DNA of 56,765 nt from an uncultured Eubacteriales bacterium (lineage in GTDB: Bacteria > Bacillota > Clostridia > Oscillospirales > Oscillospiraceae): the NCBI GenBank assembly GCA_949289455.1, contig CASEOA010000080.1, positions 1-56,765 on the forward strand. The letters are read 5' to 3'. Positions 7,283 to 15,063 of this stretch are shown here, piece after piece; the first letter of the stretch is position 1; each line of letters starts with the position of its first letter. A program made the translations under genes and the position numbers. Under the pieces are notes generated by a model that worked only from the letters and a program-made list of their open reading frames with translations, made no database searches and was not told the origin of the DNA.

Positions 7283-7456
7283 TTATTTGTCGTGGCTACC
7301 GCAGCAGCATTGATGCTGGTCTGCCTTTTTGGAACTGCAAGAACATCCATCAGGACAACCAATGCACTTCTTACCGCTCTTTTTTGCCTTATAGACGTAG
7401 AACGCGGCAGCTGCAATGATCACTGCAAGAATGCCGATTACGATATAGTCAATCAT
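7283..7456 (-). CDS. FeoB-associated Cys-rich membrane protein
   Basis: 57-residue protein with one membrane helix (residues 3-20, IDYIVIGILAVIIAAAAFYVY), a short basic stretch and a Cys-rich tail with seven cysteines (CIGCPDGCSCSS ... CCCGSHDK). This is the architecture of the small proteins regularly encoded behind clostridial feoB genes. Its ATG overlaps the feoB stop by one base (TGATG at 7454-7458), so it is translationally coupled. The tail may bind Fe2+ or another metal at the cytoplasmic face of the FeoB channel; that role is an inference from family context. Confidence 0.85.
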   Translation of the reverse strand: MIDYIVIGILAVIIAAAAFYVYKAKKSGKKCIGCPDGCSCSSKKADQHQCCCGSHDK

Positions 7457-9459
7457 CAGGCGCTCGCTCCATTCAGCGCATACTCCTGCTTCAGATCCTT
7501 CTCCGCCTTCAGGCACAGCCACACCAGTACCGCGGCGAATACAGCTACGGCAATGAGGCCGGGGACAAAGCCGGCGCCGAGAACACCGGTGGTGACCAGA
7601 GTGCCGATCTGGTAGACCAGGAAGCCCACGGTGTAGCCGGTGCCCAGCTGAAGGCCAATGCCGCCCCACAGCCACTTGGCGCTCTTCATTTCAGAGTTCA
7701 TGGCGCCGATGGCGGCAAAGCAGGGGGGCGTATAGAGGTTAAACATCAGGTAGGCCAGGGCGGCCACCTTGGTGATGGCAATGATGCCCGCCACCTCGGC
7801 GCCGGAGCCCTCGATCATGGCCAGCTCGTCGGTGTCGATAAAGTTCTCCAGGCCCACGAAGCACACGGCCAGGGTGCCCACCACGTTTTCCTTGGCGATG
7901 AAGCCGGTGACGGCGGCGGCGGCCAGCTGCCAGCTGAGGACGCCCACAATGGGCACCAACAGGTAGGCAAAAGGTCCGGCAATGGAGGCCAGGATGGAGC
8001 TGTCGGCGGTCTCCGCCACAGCAAAGCTCCAGTTGAAGGTCTGCATGATCTGCACGGCGGTGTTGCACAGCAGGATGATGGTGGCAGCCTTCACGATATA
8101 GGCCCAGCCCCGGGCGCACATGGCCTTGAAGGCGAACCAGAGAGAAGGCACCTTATACTCCGGCAGCTCGATGATAAAGAAGGACTTCCGGCTTTTGTAG
8201 CCGACGATCTTGTTGACCAGCAGAGCGCCCAGGAAGATCAGGACAATGCCGGTGAAGTACATGGTGAAGCTCACCCAGCCCGCATCGTCAAAGAAAGCGC
8301 CGGCAAACAGGGCAATGACGGGGATCTTGGCGCCGCAGGGCATGAAGGGAGTCAGCATGGCGGTGGCCCGACGCTCCCGTTCGTTGCGGATGGTGCGGCT
8401 GGCCATGACACCGGGGATGGCGCAACCGGTGCCGATGACGAAGGGGATCACCGACTTGCCGGAGAGACCCACCTTCTTGAAGATGGGGTCCAGCACCACG
8501 GAGACCCGGGACATATAGCCGCAGTCCTCCAGCAGGGCGATAAGGAAGTACATGATCATCACCAGGGGCAGGAAACCGACCACAGCGCCCACGCCGCCGA
8601 TGATGCCGTCAGCCAGAAGGGCAGTCAGCAGCGGGTTGGCATCGGCCAGGCTATCCGCCACATAGCCCTGGAAGGTCTCAATCCAGCCCACCAGATAGTC
8701 GGCAACGGGCGTACCCACCCACACCTGAGAGATCTGGAACACCAGGAACATGACTACGGCGAAAATGGGAATGCCCAGGAACTTGTTGGTAAGCACGGCG
8801 TCGATAGCGTCTCCCGTACCCTTGTCCTTGGTGAGGACCTTCCTCTTTTCCACCTGAGAGACCAGCTGGTTGACAAAGGAAAAACGTCTGCGGTCCGCTT
8901 CTTCCACGATCTTCTTATCCGTCAGGTCAATGTCGCCCTGAACATAGGGGGCCTTCTGGCCCTTGCCGTTCTGCGCTACCGCGGCATCCACCACGGCCTT
9001 CAGACCCTCGGCTGCGGTAGAGACGGTCTCCACCACCGGACAGCCCAGCTTGGCGGAAAGGGCAGAAATGTCGATGGTGGTCTGCTTTTTTGCGTTTATG
9101 TCGCTTTTGTTGAGAGCGACCACCACAGGGATGCCAAGCTCCAGCAGCTGAGTGGTGAAGAACAGGCTGCGGCTCAGGTTGGTAGCATCCACAATGTTGA
9201 TGATGGCATCGGGATGCTCATGCTTTACATAGGAACTGGTGATGCTCTCCTCCGAGGTGAAGGGGGACATGGAGTAGGCACCGGGCAGGTCCACAGCGAT
9301 CAGATCCTCCGTCCCACTGCAATAGGTTTTCTTAATGGGGTGTTCTTTCTTTTCCACTGTCACGCCGGCCCAGTTACCCACCTTTTCATTACGCCCGGTG
9401 AGGGCGTTGTACATGGTGGTCTTGCCGGAGTTTGGGTTGCCGGTCAAGGCAATACGCAT
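7456..9459 (-). CDS. feoB: Ferrous iron transport protein B
   Basis: 667-residue FeoB. The N-terminal G domain shows G1 GNPNSGKT (7-14), G3 DLPG (57-60) and G4 NKSD (117-120). A helical regulatory region follows, and from about residue 230 a multi-helix membrane domain contains the two Gate motifs with conserved cysteines, e.g. PFVIGTGCAIPGVMASRT and PFMPCGAKIPV. It imports Fe2+ across the cytoplasmic membrane. The ATG at 9459 was chosen because GAGGAGG lies seven bases upstream and the P-loop starts at residue 7; the frame extends further without a site. It is separated from feoA by 131 bases that contain an iron-type palindrome (9510-9527), so it may also have its own promoter. Confidence 0.95.
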   Translation of the reverse strand: MRIALTGNPNSGKTTMYNALTGRNEKVGNWAGVTVEKKEHPIKKTYCSGTEDLIAVDLPGAYSMSPFTSEESITSSYVKHEHPDAIINIVDATNLSRSLFFTTQLLELGIPVVVALNKSDINAKKQTTIDISALSAKLGCPVVETVSTAAEGLKAVVDAAVAQNGKGQKAPYVQGDIDLTDKKIVEEADRRRFSFVNQLVSQVEKRKVLTKDKGTGDAIDAVLTNKFLGIPIFAVVMFLVFQISQVWVGTPVADYLVGWIETFQGYVADSLADANPLLTALLADGIIGGVGAVVGFLPLVMIMYFLIALLEDCGYMSRVSVVLDPIFKKVGLSGKSVIPFVIGTGCAIPGVMASRTIRNERERRATAMLTPFMPCGAKIPVIALFAGAFFDDAGWVSFTMYFTGIVLIFLGALLVNKIVGYKSRKSFFIIELPEYKVPSLWFAFKAMCARGWAYIVKAATIILLCNTAVQIMQTFNWSFAVAETADSSILASIAGPFAYLLVPIVGVLSWQLAAAAVTGFIAKENVVGTLAVCFVGLENFIDTDELAMIEGSGAEVAGIIAITKVAALAYLMFNLYTPPCFAAIGAMNSEMKSAKWLWGGIGLQLGTGYTVGFLVYQIGTLVTTGVLGAGFVPGLIAVAVFAAVLVWLCLKAEKDLKQEYALNGASA

Positions 9460-9509
9460 GACATTTCCTCCTCTTCTATATTTGCGATGTACTTTATTCA
9501 AAACTCGAC

Positions 9510-9527
9510 GGTTGTCCTATGCTAACC
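9510..9527 (-). promoter_or_regulatory. Putative iron operator between feoA and feoB
   Basis: GTTGTC-CTAT-GCTAAC embedded in an 18-base imperfect palindrome (GGTTGT ... CTAACC). The right arm matches the family consensus exactly and the left at four of six positions. It may mark a second, regulated promoter for feoB. Confidence 0.45.
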
Positions 9528-9590
9528 GCCGGGCAGAATACACCAAAAAAACCGTCTGGAATACAGGCCCGAGTCATAGGGCCGCAGGAC

Positions 9591-9803
9591 TTATATCTCA
9601 ATGGCGGAGGCAAGCTGATTGTCGATGTTGTAGCGTCCATCCTTAATGGAAACCACGCATCCGCCCTTCAGATGCGATACCACGGTAACCGGCTCTCCAA
9701 CATAGCAGCCCAGAGAAAACAGAAAGGAGTTCAGCTCCTCGTCATCCGTATTGATTTGCTGGATGATATATTCCTGCCCGTCCTGAGCATCCAAAAGCGT
9801 CAT
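9591..9803 (-). CDS. feoA: Ferrous iron transport protein A (FeoA)
   Basis: 70-residue SH3-like FeoA. The fold is recognisable in LDAQDGQEYIIQQIN, FSLGCYVGEPVTVVS and the closing VSIKDGRYNIDNQLASAIEI; the strand pattern and length match the family. FeoA is a cytoplasmic partner needed for FeoB-dependent Fe2+ uptake. I chose the ATG at 9803, nine bases after GGAGG; an ATG two codons earlier (9809) is too close to the ribosome binding site. It is the first gene of feoA-feoB-Cys-rich peptide. Confidence 0.9.
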   Translation of the reverse strand: MTLLDAQDGQEYIIQQINTDDEELNSFLFSLGCYVGEPVTVVSHLKGGCVVSIKDGRYNIDNQLASAIEI

Positions 9804-9856
9804 ATCCATCACCCTCCAGATTGGAATCGTCAATTTTCCTATAATCTTATAACGTG

Positions 9857-9943
9857 GTTAGCGGTAGGCAACCTACATGCGTAAAAGAAGGTTAGTAATG
9901 CCTAACCCTCTGCTATAATATACCAAGCCAAAGAAAATGTCAA
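9857..9943 (-). promoter_or_regulatory. feoAB promoter with two iron operators
   Basis: Minus-strand -35 TTGACA (9943-9938), 17-base spacer and -10 TATTAT (9920-9915). The palindrome GGTTAG-TAATGC-CTAACC (9890-9907), with perfect six-base arms, overlaps the expected start site; a second, half-conserved copy (GTTAGC-GGTA-GGCAAC) follows at 9857-9872. This repeats the layout at the flavodoxin promoter. The DtxR-type regulator gene is divergent, about 110 bases away. Confidence 0.7.
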
Positions 9944-10053
9944 GCAGGAACTTTAGGTTCAACAAGGGAAAGCCCTTTTTCAGATAAATGGGATGGCTCA
10001 TTTTTTCGGACTGTGCTATAATAATTAAAATGCTCTATCCAATGGAGGTCTGT

Positions 10054-10455
10054 ATGGCAATCCATGAATCTGGTCAGATGTATTTAGAGACCATTTATAT
10101 TTTAATGCAAACAAAATCTTTTGTGCGGGCCATTGATGTTGGCGAACAGATGGGCTATAGCAAGCCCAGTGTCAGCCGAGCTTTATCTATTCTGAGGAAA
10201 GACGGTTATGTGGAGGTAGACGGTGATGGTGCGATTAGCCTGACTCCAAGCGGTCTTGCCGTTGCACAGACCATGTATACCCGGCACATGGTACTGACAG
10301 AAATGCTGAAAGGCCTTGGGGTAGATGAGAAAACAGCTGCGGAGGACGCTTGCCGGATCGAGCATGTGATCAGTGAAAAATCATTCGCCGCCATGCAAGC
10401 TCATCTGAGTCAGACAAAAACACCGGATGCGGAATCCTTAGGAGCGCAGGATTGA
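10054..10455 (+). CDS. DtxR/IdeR-family iron-dependent transcriptional regulator
   Basis: 133-residue, two-domain metalloregulator. A winged helix-turn-helix spans residues 7-70 (VGEQMGYSKPSVSRALSILRKDGY is the recognition region), followed by a dimerisation and metal domain. Primary metal ligands resemble iron-sensing DtxR rather than manganese-sensing MntR: Met9 in QMYLETIY, Cys100, Glu103 and His104 in EDACRIEHVIS; His78 and Glu83 correspond to ancillary-site ligands, while the DtxR His98 equivalent is Ala96. The C-terminal SH3 domain of long DtxR proteins is absent. Start: ATG after GGAGG, with a TATAAT at 10017-10022. It is divergent from feoAB and flanked by metal-uptake genes with shared palindromes, so it probably represses them when Fe2+ is plentiful. 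Confidence 0.9.
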   Translation: MAIHESGQMYLETIYILMQTKSFVRAIDVGEQMGYSKPSVSRALSILRKDGYVEVDGDGAISLTPSGLAVAQTMYTRHMVLTEMLKGLGVDEKTAAEDACRIEHVISEKSFAAMQAHLSQTKTPDAESLGAQD

Positions 10456-10555
10456 TCCTCAGAAAATCCTTGCGGATGACAGGAGAGTACTGAGATCTCA
10501 GGTTACAGGCCGTACCCTGCTGAGCGGGCAAGGGTCTGCGGGCGGGATACACACA

Positions 10556-10619
10556 TTGACAATAGCATTGTGGTATGATAGAATCCAGATGATTAGTTAA
10601 AGCTAACCACCTGGATTCT
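10556..10619 (+). promoter_or_regulatory. ZIP-gene promoter, iron operator and attenuator-like hairpin
   Basis: -35 TTGACA (10556-10561), 17-base spacer, -10 TAGAAT (10579-10584). An operator-like palindrome GATTAG-TTAAAG-CTAACC lies at 10591-10608, at the expected start site. The same operator is also the loop of a nine-base stem, AGAATCCAG (10580-10588) with CTGGATTCT (10611-10619), followed by TTTATTT. Another imperfect hairpin lies at 10645-10673 before the gene. The rest of 10456-10759 shows no coding signal. Confidence 0.6.
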
Positions 10620-10759
10620 TTTATTTAAATTGAATTTGGACGACAGTCCACCCACGTTGAAGTGGTTTGGACTTGACTCAAAAACCAGATGGATGAGTAT
10701 CGTTTCAGATGCTGAAGAAGTTCAAACGAACCATATGAACCATTGGATAGGAGAAGACT

Positions 10760-11542
10760 ATGCCGATTGAATTGTGGCAAGGGCTGCTCATCCCCTTTGC
10801 CGGGACGACGCTCGGTGCGGCCTGCGTTTTTTATATGCGGAACCATCTGGGAGCGGTGCTCCAGCGCGGGCTTACCGGTTTTGCTGCGGGCGTTATGGTT
10901 GCGGCTTCCATCTGGAGTTTGCTGTTACCAGCTATGGAGCGGGCGGCAGACATGGGAAAGTGGGCCTTTGTACCGGCCGTCATAGGATTTTGGTTGGGCG
11001 TTTTATTTCTTCTGGGCTTGGATCGGCTGATCCCACATTTGCACCGTGGCAGTTCAGAAGCAGAGGGTATGAAAAGCAGCCTGGGAAGAACGACCATGCT
11101 TACCTTGGCTGTGGCGCTCCACAACCTTCCGGAAGGAATGGCGGTGGGTGCGGTCTACGGCGGGTGGCTATACGGCGACAGCGGGATTACACTGTCGGGG
11201 GCGCTGGCGCTTTCGTTGGGGATCGCCATTCAGAACTTCCCCGAAGGCGCTATCATTTCCATGCCTTTGAAGGCGGAGGGATTCTCCAAGCCCCGCTCCT
11301 TCCTATATGGAATGTTGTCCGGTGCGGTGGAACCTGTCGGGGCGCTGTTGACCATTTTTATGGCAGGAATGATAGTTCCCCTTTTGCCTTACGCCCTGAG
11401 CTTTGCCGCCGGAGCGATGATCTATGTGGTAGTGGAGGAATTGATCCCGGAGATGTCAGTGGGAAAGCACTCCAATGTGGGAACCATTCTGTTTGCAGTC
11501 GGCTTTTCCCTGATGATGACGTTGGATGTGGCGTTGGGCTGA
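10760..11542 (+). CDS. ZIP family metal transporter (GufA/ZupT type)
   Basis: 260-residue ZIP permease with about eight membrane helices. The metal-site signatures are clear: HNLPEGMAVG at residues 121-130 (helix 4) and QNFPEG at 158-163 with VEELIPE near residue 230 (helix 5 and downstream). It mediates uptake of divalent metals such as Zn2+, Fe2+ or Mn2+ across the cytoplasmic membrane. The ATG follows AGGAGA by eight bases. The iron-type operator in its promoter suggests that here it serves iron or manganese rather than zinc supply, an inference from regulation only. Nothing recognisable lies in the 200 bases after it. Confidence 0.9.
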   Translation: MPIELWQGLLIPFAGTTLGAACVFYMRNHLGAVLQRGLTGFAAGVMVAASIWSLLLPAMERAADMGKWAFVPAVIGFWLGVLFLLGLDRLIPHLHRGSSEAEGMKSSLGRTTMLTLAVALHNLPEGMAVGAVYGGWLYGDSGITLSGALALSLGIAIQNFPEGAIISMPLKAEGFSKPRSFLYGMLSGAVEPVGALLTIFMAGMIVPLLPYALSFAAGAMIYVVVEELIPEMSVGKHSNVGTILFAVGFSLMMTLDVALG

Positions 11543-11745
11543 GGCAGGTTGCTTTGGAAGGAAGATATCAAATGTCCCATTTAGGCGTCGTGGAGGCATG
11601 CTGTTTATCCCAAGGCTGGGCAGGATCTATGCCAGTGAGCACTGTTCGCAGGTCTTATACGACTTATTTCAGACTCTTGTAGTTTGGCAGAGCCGTGCTT
11701 TTCAGGCAAGTGGCCGGATAATTCTATGGTTATCTTTTATGGACA

Positions 11746-12273
11746 CTACTCCTCCTGCCACTCCTTGCGCTCTCTGCGGAAGCGGACCATCATAAAACTG
11801 GCAAGTACACGGATCTGCGTATCGTCCTGGATCGCATAGCGGGGATTGTCCACGCCGATAAATCCGGCTACCTGCCCACCGGGCATCAGCGGCACGGCGA
11901 TCACACGCTGAATATCCTGACTATTGAGGATCTCCCATTCCAGAGGAGACTTTTTTCGCAGAGGTTCCAGATTATAGAGAATAAGGGAACCTTGGGTGCG
12001 GAATGCTTCCATCCACCGTTCCGTTGCTTCGGGGGGCACCTGCTGGAGATTATCCTTCTGGGGAGTTACCCCCGGTGCGCACCACTCAAAGGTGTTGCTC
12101 CAGTGGCCGCTCTGCTCCGGAACCTCTTCAAAGAGATAGGCCCGGTCTGCCTTATAGAACTCTCCCATGGCGGCCAGTGCCACATTTACGACCTTGCGCC
12201 AGTCTTTCTGCCGACCTAGCAGATCGGCATAGCCCGCAATGCGATTGGCGAATTCCAGGCGCTCCCGTGTCTT
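11746..12273 (-). pseudogene. GAF-domain tail of the EAL protein, cut off by an amber codon
   Basis: The frame continues without a break from the TAG at 12274-12276 of the upstream EAL gene: KTRERLEFANRIAGYADLL, then a GAF-like sensor domain (VNVALAAMGEFYKADRAYLFEE ... VIAVPLMPGGQVAGFIGVDNPR) to the stop at 11746. Changing that TAG to CAG would restore one protein of about 870 residues. An internal ATG at 12183 exists but has no convincing ribosome binding site and would remove the first GAF strand, so independent translation looks unlikely. The GAF would be a ligand-sensing module. Confidence 0.65.
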
Positions 12274-14355
12274 CTAGCTGACATATTCCCGCTTTGTGAT
12301 ATCCATGGCGACCTGGAACCGCACTGTTCTTTCACCGATATCCAGCAGCTTGTCTTTTAATAAGAAATGCCGGTCACAATACTCATTCCTATCTTCCCAG
12401 ATATAAAAAGAATCGCGACGCAGCGCAGCATTGGGACAGAAGTCACAGGGGGCATCCCGCCCTCTCAGAACCTGATAGCACTTTCTTCCCCAATAGTCCC
12501 TCACACCAAAAATCCGCTGGGCCGCAGGATTGAGGTAGTAGAGCTCATGGGTATCGGGATCACACACGGTAATGGCGTCCTCCGTTTTTTCCAGAACAGC
12601 GTGCTCTAACACGGCCTGATTTTCAAACGCATTTCCTTTTGTGCGGGAAGTACGTACCATCTTCTGACACTGCGCCTGAAATCGCTGCTGCAGATCGTTG
12701 GGCAAAAAAGACTCCGGCGGAATTGGCTTGGAGAAGAAAAAACCTTGATACAGGGTGGGCTGCAGCGGTTCCAGTACCGCCAATTCCTCCGTGGTCTCCA
12801 CCCCCTCGCAGCAAACCCGCAGAAATCCACTTTTGGCAACTTCGATGATATTGGACAGCAGACGCAGGTTATAAGCGCTGTGCTGGATCCTGCTGACAAA
12901 GCAGCGGTCAATTTTGATTTCATCGATGGCCAGTTTTTTCAGCCAGCCCAGACTGGAATAGCCGGTACCGAAATCATCTACCGAGATCTCCACGCCCTCT
13001 TTTTTCCATGCGCTAAAAATGGTATTCAGGTATCCATACTCCTGCAACTCAATGCCTTCTGTTACTTCGATGGTCAAGGCGCTGCCAGGCAGGCCGCTTT
13101 CCCGCAGCGCTGAGAGTACCTCAGCCTGGATCTCTGGGCGCCGCAGCTGCACATAGGACATATTGACGCTCACCCGGAAGGCAGGCAGCTGCTGCCTCCA
13201 TACTCTGCACTGAGCCAGAGCGGTACGCAGCACCCATAGTCCTACGGGGATGATCAGGCCGCAGCGCTCCAGAATGGGTATAAACTCCGCTGGCGATACC
13301 ATTCCCCTCCGTGGGGAGCAAAAGCGAATCAGTGCCTCCGCACTTGCCAATTCAAAGGTTTCGGATCGAACCTGTGGTTGGTACTGAAGGGAAAACCCGG
13401 AAAAATCTTTTTTTACAGCGGCTTCCAACTCTGCCTGAAGTTCTATGGCTGACAGCTTGTGTTCATAATCCTCGGGGTTAAAGAAAACCAGCTGGTTTTC
13501 CCCGTCCAGCTTGGCAGCATCCAGAGCGCTTGCGGCATAGTGCACCAGCAGATCACTGTCAGGCACCTGAAATTCCTGCAGAGATACGCAGCCCCCGGAC
13601 AGGGTGCACTGAGCCTGCATCTCCTGCTGCAAGGTGTGGAAAAATGTCTCTACCGTCTCTCTGCATGCACCTGTGGCCAAGGTACAAAGACTGCTGTGGC
13701 CATTTCGGAAGGGGCGGGAGAACCGGGAATCCACACTTCCCATGCTGTCCTCCAGATCCCGAAGAATGCCATCTCCAAACTCCCGGCCATATTTCAGGTT
13801 GATCTGACTTAGGTCATCTACATTTACCATCAGCAGATAACCCTCCTGTCCCTGGCTGTGAAGGGCTCTCAGTTCCTGTAGGAATGCGGCTTGACGACTT
13901 TGCGCATCATGGTCATTCTGCCCTTTGGAGGCTACCAGGAAGCCCAAAAAATACTTTGGCTGACCTTGCTCGTCAAAGGTGCATTTCCCCTTGCTGCTTA
14001 CCCAGACCAACTGGCCGCTGCGATCCCGCAAACGGTAGTTAAAGCTGTATCCCTCCTCTGCTATATGGAACATATCCTTGACGTACCGTTGTAATCTGTG
14101 CCGATCCCCCTCGTAAATGACATGGTACCACTGTTCCAGAGAACAGGAACTGTTAGAGATAGCTCCAGTCAGCTCTTCAATGTTATCGGAAAAGCAAAAG
14201 ATCTTCTCACCAAAGTGGTAGAACTGGCAGCACATACCCGCGCTGTTTCCAAACTGATTCAGTATCTGTTGGCGAAGTTGCGGTTTTTCCCAAACAGTTT
14301 CCATTTCTACCACACTTTCTTTCCCAATTTCAGCACCCGCCGACAAGCCTTTCAT
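12274..14355 (-). CDS. PAS-GGDEF(degenerate)-EAL-PAS protein, cyclic-di-GMP phosphodiesterase
   Basis: About 693 residues. Order: PAS (about 40-140), a GGDEF domain whose signature has decayed (RNGHSSL where RxGGDEF should be), an EAL domain (about 305-550), then a second PAS with a Cys-rich loop (GRKCYQVLRGRDAPCDFCPN). The EAL catalytic set is present: AEALIRF at about 339, NMSYVQL, EVTEG, DDFGTGYSSLGWLKKL, DEIKIDRCF and EGVET, so c-di-GMP hydrolysis to pGpG is predicted, while synthesis is not. The start is uncertain: ATG 14355 (used here), ATG 14304 and a TTG at 14376 are all possible and none has a strong ribosome binding site. The protein ends at an in-frame TAG after KREYVS that removes a GAF domain. 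Confidence 0.8.
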   Translation of the reverse strand: MKGLSAGAEIGKESVVEMETVWEKPQLRQQILNQFGNSAGMCCQFYHFGEKIFCFSDNIEELTGAISNSSCSLEQWYHVIYEGDRHRLQRYVKDMFHIAEEGYSFNYRLRDRSGQLVWVSSKGKCTFDEQGQPKYFLGFLVASKGQNDHDAQSRQAAFLQELRALHSQGQEGYLLMVNVDDLSQINLKYGREFGDGILRDLEDSMGSVDSRFSRPFRNGHSSLCTLATGACRETVETFFHTLQQEMQAQCTLSGGCVSLQEFQVPDSDLLVHYAASALDAAKLDGENQLVFFNPEDYEHKLSAIELQAELEAAVKKDFSGFSLQYQPQVRSETFELASAEALIRFCSPRRGMVSPAEFIPILERCGLIIPVGLWVLRTALAQCRVWRQQLPAFRVSVNMSYVQLRRPEIQAEVLSALRESGLPGSALTIEVTEGIELQEYGYLNTIFSAWKKEGVEISVDDFGTGYSSLGWLKKLAIDEIKIDRCFVSRIQHSAYNLRLLSNIIEVAKSGFLRVCCEGVETTEELAVLEPLQPTLYQGFFFSKPIPPESFLPNDLQQRFQAQCQKMVRTSRTKGNAFENQAVLEHAVLEKTEDAITVCDPDTHELYYLNPAAQRIFGVRDYWGRKCYQVLRGRDAPCDFCPNAALRRDSFYIWEDRNEYCDRHFLLKDKLLDIGERTVRFQVAMDITKREYVS

Positions 14356-14407
14356 AGTTGCCCCCAGTACGAGCAAAGTGCACAGAGTTCCGGTTTTTGA
14401 TGCAATT

Positions 14408-14659
14408 TTACATTATAGAGGTATTATAACTTGTTCCGGTTGCGGCTTCAAGATAGTTTACCGGAATTGTTTCTTTTAGAGTAACCATCAAAGATATCAC
14501 CACCGAAGCGGCCGGGGCCCGGGGGGGCACGTCCGTCAGCGTCAGTTTGTATTTTGCCATCAGCTGACGGCCTTTGAGCAGGGCCGCTTTGGCCTCTGCC
14601 TCGTAAGGACTGTTGGACGGGGCCAGCAGGCGGGTGATTTTGTCTGTCAGGCTTGCCAT
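14408..14659 (-). pseudogene. DUF2786 protein, truncated fragment
   Basis: The first 45 of 83 residues (TDKITRLLAPSNSPYEAEAK ... LLKGRQLMAKYKLTLTD) match the start of DUF2786 proteins, which have the pattern KIxKLLALAxSxNExEAxAALxKAxxLMAKYxL. The remainder is Pro/Ala-rich and then unrelated, ending far short of family length (over 200 residues), so the gene is probably truncated or joined to other sequence. GGAGG lies 10 bases before the ATG. Function of the family is unknown; members occur in phages and mobile elements. Confidence 0.55.
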
Positions 14660-14696
14660 GGAACTTCAACCTCCAGTTTTATTGTGATGATAGAAG

Positions 14697-14741
14697 AAAG
14701 GGATCCGCCCAATGCGGCAAACGCTGCGGGTGGATCCCTTT
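14697..14741. terminator. Bidirectional hairpin terminator
   Basis: AAAGGGATCC-G-CCC pairs with GGG-T-GGATCCCTTT around a loop of about 17 bases; T-rich sequence leaves the stem on both strands. It lies just upstream of the DUF2786 fragment, so it would end any minus-strand transcript coming from 14,762-14,956. Confidence 0.65.
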
Positions 14742-14761
14742 TCAAATTAAATATGACTGTG

Positions 14762-14956
14762 TCAGGTCAAGATGGCCGCTTTGAGAGAACGTCTTATAGC
14801 CTGCCGCTCCGACCGGCTTATCTTCAACGTGGATATGGCCTGTTCCAACGGCATACCGGTATTCTTCATCTGGGCGCTGACAGCAGCCAGCGAACCTCCT
14901 CCCCTAAAAGCGGGTATATGATTGATCTGGGGTATGCAGTTAAAAATGTTCTGCAT
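14762..14956 (-). CDS. Possible small protein of unknown function
   Basis: 64-codon frame with a helical, basic C-terminus (MPLEQAISTLKISRSERQAIRRSLKAAIL) that ends 20 bases before a strong hairpin terminator. AAGGA lies only two bases before the ATG, which is too close for good initiation. I recognise no family. It could be a decayed gene tail; the terminator is the main reason to list it. Confidence 0.25.
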   Translation of the reverse strand: MQNIFNCIPQINHIPAFRGGGSLAAVSAQMKNTGMPLEQAISTLKISRSERQAIRRSLKAAILT

Positions 14957-15063
14957 ATTCCTTATTTTTATTGCGCCTTGTTCTTCAATTTATTATACTA
15001 AAAAATATTTCTGCTTTTCTGTCAGCATCTTGTTCCATAATTCTTACCTATGGAGAACGTTTG

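Noticed and set aside
7201..7419. Plus-strand frame of 72 codons before the feo genes
   Set aside because: It overlaps the Cys-rich peptide gene antisense and the flavodoxin promoter, and the translation has no coding character.
14684..15001. Plus-strand frame of 105 codons
   Set aside because: Covers the bidirectional terminator and reads as unrelated residues with no ribosome binding site.
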